Part shown: positions 63,139 to 64,000 of the stretch, in pieces | Numbering within the stretch: position 1 is the stretch's first letter | Layout: every line of letters begins with the position of its first letter | Origin: Methylobacterium dankookense | GTDB lineage: Bacteria; Pseudomonadota; Alphaproteobacteria; Rhizobiales; Beijerinckiaceae | Reading direction: 5' to 3' | DNA: 64,000 nt | Assembly: GCF_902141855.1 (NCBI RefSeq) | Contig: NZ_CABFVH010000021.1 | Span: 26,728 to 90,727 of the forward strand | Translations under genes and position numbers: made by a program | The notes under the pieces: generated by a model | The model's input: only the letters and a program-made list of their open reading frames with translations | Databases searched by the model: none | What the model was told of the DNA's origin: nothing

Positions 63139-63288
63139 GAGCTCGGAGATACGGCCCCGATCACAACGCGATCGGGAGCGGCCTTAAAGCGCTCTCCGCC
63201 GAAGTGGACACCGGTTCGGCGCAAGAGAGCGCGTCACAACAAGAGCTTGGAGCCGTGCCCGATTGCAACGCGATCGGGACCGGCTCTA
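63139..63288. repeat. Cluster of dispersed repeats, families E and D
   Basis: Two family E copies (63139-63184 and 63243-63288) flank one family D copy (63187-63236). The E units share AACGCGATCGGGA(G/C)CGGC(C/T)(C/T)T. The D unit shares GGACACCGGTTCGGCG(A/C)AAG AGAGCGCGTCA with 23834-23890. No gene is present in 63038-63285. Confidence 0.7.
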
Positions 63289-64000
63289 GCGGCAGGGCTT
63301 GCCCGGCTGGCAATGGCCGTGCCCCCCTCCGCCCTGAGGGGGCGCTTGCCGCTGCGGCGCCGGGGCCCGCTGCATGGCCTGCTGATGCTGGGCGGCCTGT
63401 TGGCGCTGGGCCGCCTGCTGGTGCTGCATCTGCATCATCTGCTGGCGCTGGGCCGCCTGCTGCATCTGCTGGGCGCGCATCGCCTGGGCCTGCTGCGCGC
63501 GGGCGGCCTGCATCTGCTGCATCGCCTGCATCCGGCCGGTCTGTCGCGCCTGGGCCTGGGCCTGCTGCGCCTGGGCACGGGACTGGGCCTGTACCTGAGC
63601 CCGCGCCTGACTCTGGGCTTGGGCCTGGGCCTGCCGCGCCGCCTGCTGCTGGCGCGCCACGGCCTCGCGCTGCTGGAGGGCCGCCGCCCGGGCGGCGCGT
63701 GCAGCCGCCGGATCCTGGACTGGCTGCCCCGGTTGCGGCGTGCGGAGGGTGGGCTGGGCCGGCGGTGCGGTCCGCGCCGCGGCGGCGCCGGCGGCCGGTC
63801 CGCCCGGCTGCTGCGGCAGGGCGTTCCGCGGGAATGGGCCGGCATTCAAGGGAGCGCCCGGCCTCACGCCCGGCTGCGGAACCGGCGCACCCGGCAGGGG
63901 CCGCGCCAGGGGAGCGACCCCTGCCGGGACCGCGCCGCCGTTCGGGACAGGCGCGGCTGCGCCCGGCGCGAAGCCGGCCCGGCGGGCGAGCGCCGGCGGC
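63286..64000 (-). CDS. Gln/Ala-rich low-complexity protein (partial at the right edge)
   Basis: The frame is open from its stop at 63286 to the window edge, so the gene is 5' incomplete. A GTG at 63865-63867 is only one possible start inside it. The visible 238 residues start with Pro/Ala/Gly-rich sequence, then a long Gln/Ala/Arg/Met-rich helical region (for example QAQAQAQSQARAQVQAQSR and QQMMQMQHQQAAQRQQAAQH), and end GGGGHGHCQPGKPCR with two cysteines. It is probably a coiled or disordered surface or envelope protein. No family is identified. Confidence 0.6.
   Translation of the reverse strand, partial: PPALARRAGFAPGAAAPVPNGGAVPAGVAPLARPLPGAPVPQPGVRPGAPLNAGPFPRNALPQQPGGPAAGAAAARTAPPAQPTLRTPQPGQPVQDPAAARAARAAALQQREAVARQQQAARQAQAQAQSQARAQVQAQSRAQAQQAQAQARQTGRMQAMQQMQAARAQQAQAMRAQQMQQAAQRQQMMQMQHQQAAQRQQAAQHQQAMQRAPAPQRQAPPQGGGGHGHCQPGKPCR

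Overview
The window looks like a chromosomal segment of a Methylobacterium/Methylorubrum-type alphaproteobacterium (Hyphomicrobiales). The backbone is very GC-rich. It carries a PopZ-type polar organiser, a phasin, type I QueF, the E1-alpha / E1-beta / DUF5076 / E2 / E3 pyruvate dehydrogenase gene order, and an oxalate-type frc / oxlT / GntR region. The taxonomic call is an inference from gene content; no rRNA, tRNA or CRISPR array was seen.

Layout. 1-2.97 kb: the 5' part of a threonine dehydratase-like gene running off the left edge, a DUF1275 membrane protein, small ORFs and a GrpB-family protein. 3.29-14.55 kb: an 11.2 kb AT-richer integrative island bounded by an 86-bp perfect direct repeat, which is the last 84 bp of lpdA plus 2 bp. 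It carries a tyrosine integrase next to one end, a large helicase-like plus primase-like protein, two XRE-type regulators, a DUF4157-like metalloprotease protein beside a four-helix membrane protein, an HNH nuclease-like ORF and several unknown small proteins. 14.5-23.2 kb: lpdA, a DUF559 gene between inverted GC-rich repeats, pdhC, a DUF5076 gene, pdhB, pdhA, an FtsB/DivIC-like gene, a DUF3574 gene and eno, all on the minus strand. This is the pyruvate oxidation and lower glycolysis block. 23.4-45.5 kb: housekeeping and envelope genes (queF, kdsA, Do-type protease, sugE, valS, popZ, tolC-like, pcm-like, alaS, lytic transglycosylase, two transglutaminase-like proteins, L,D-transpeptidase, phasin), plus a receiver protein whose N-terminus resembles the NepR anti-sigma factor. 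45.8-50.8 kb: a PAS histidine-kinase-like protein with Arg in place of the phospho-accepting His, and an unidentified P-loop ATPase with a small upstream partner. 51-57.3 kb: a probable oxalate/formyl-CoA module (frc, a formyl-THF hydrolase-like protein, a class II aldolase, an OxlT-like transporter and a GntR/FCD regulator) with related operator-like inverted repeats before frc, oxlT and the regulator. 57.4-64 kb: HD-GYP protein, acetyltransferase, CAP-domain lipoprotein, beta-helix protein, cardiolipin synthase, endonuclease/exonuclease/phosphatase protein, and a Gln/Ala-rich protein cut by the right edge.

Most notable: (1) an island that uses the catalytic 3' end of lpdA as its attachment site and rebuilds it on insertion; (2) the island's helicase-primase-like fusion protein; (3) the NepR-like/receiver fusion; (4) the His-to-Arg histidine kinase; (5) the shared operator pattern of the oxalate module; (6) a DUF559 gene bracketed by inverted copies of a dispersed GC-rich repeat that also occurs without a gene near 36.8 kb.
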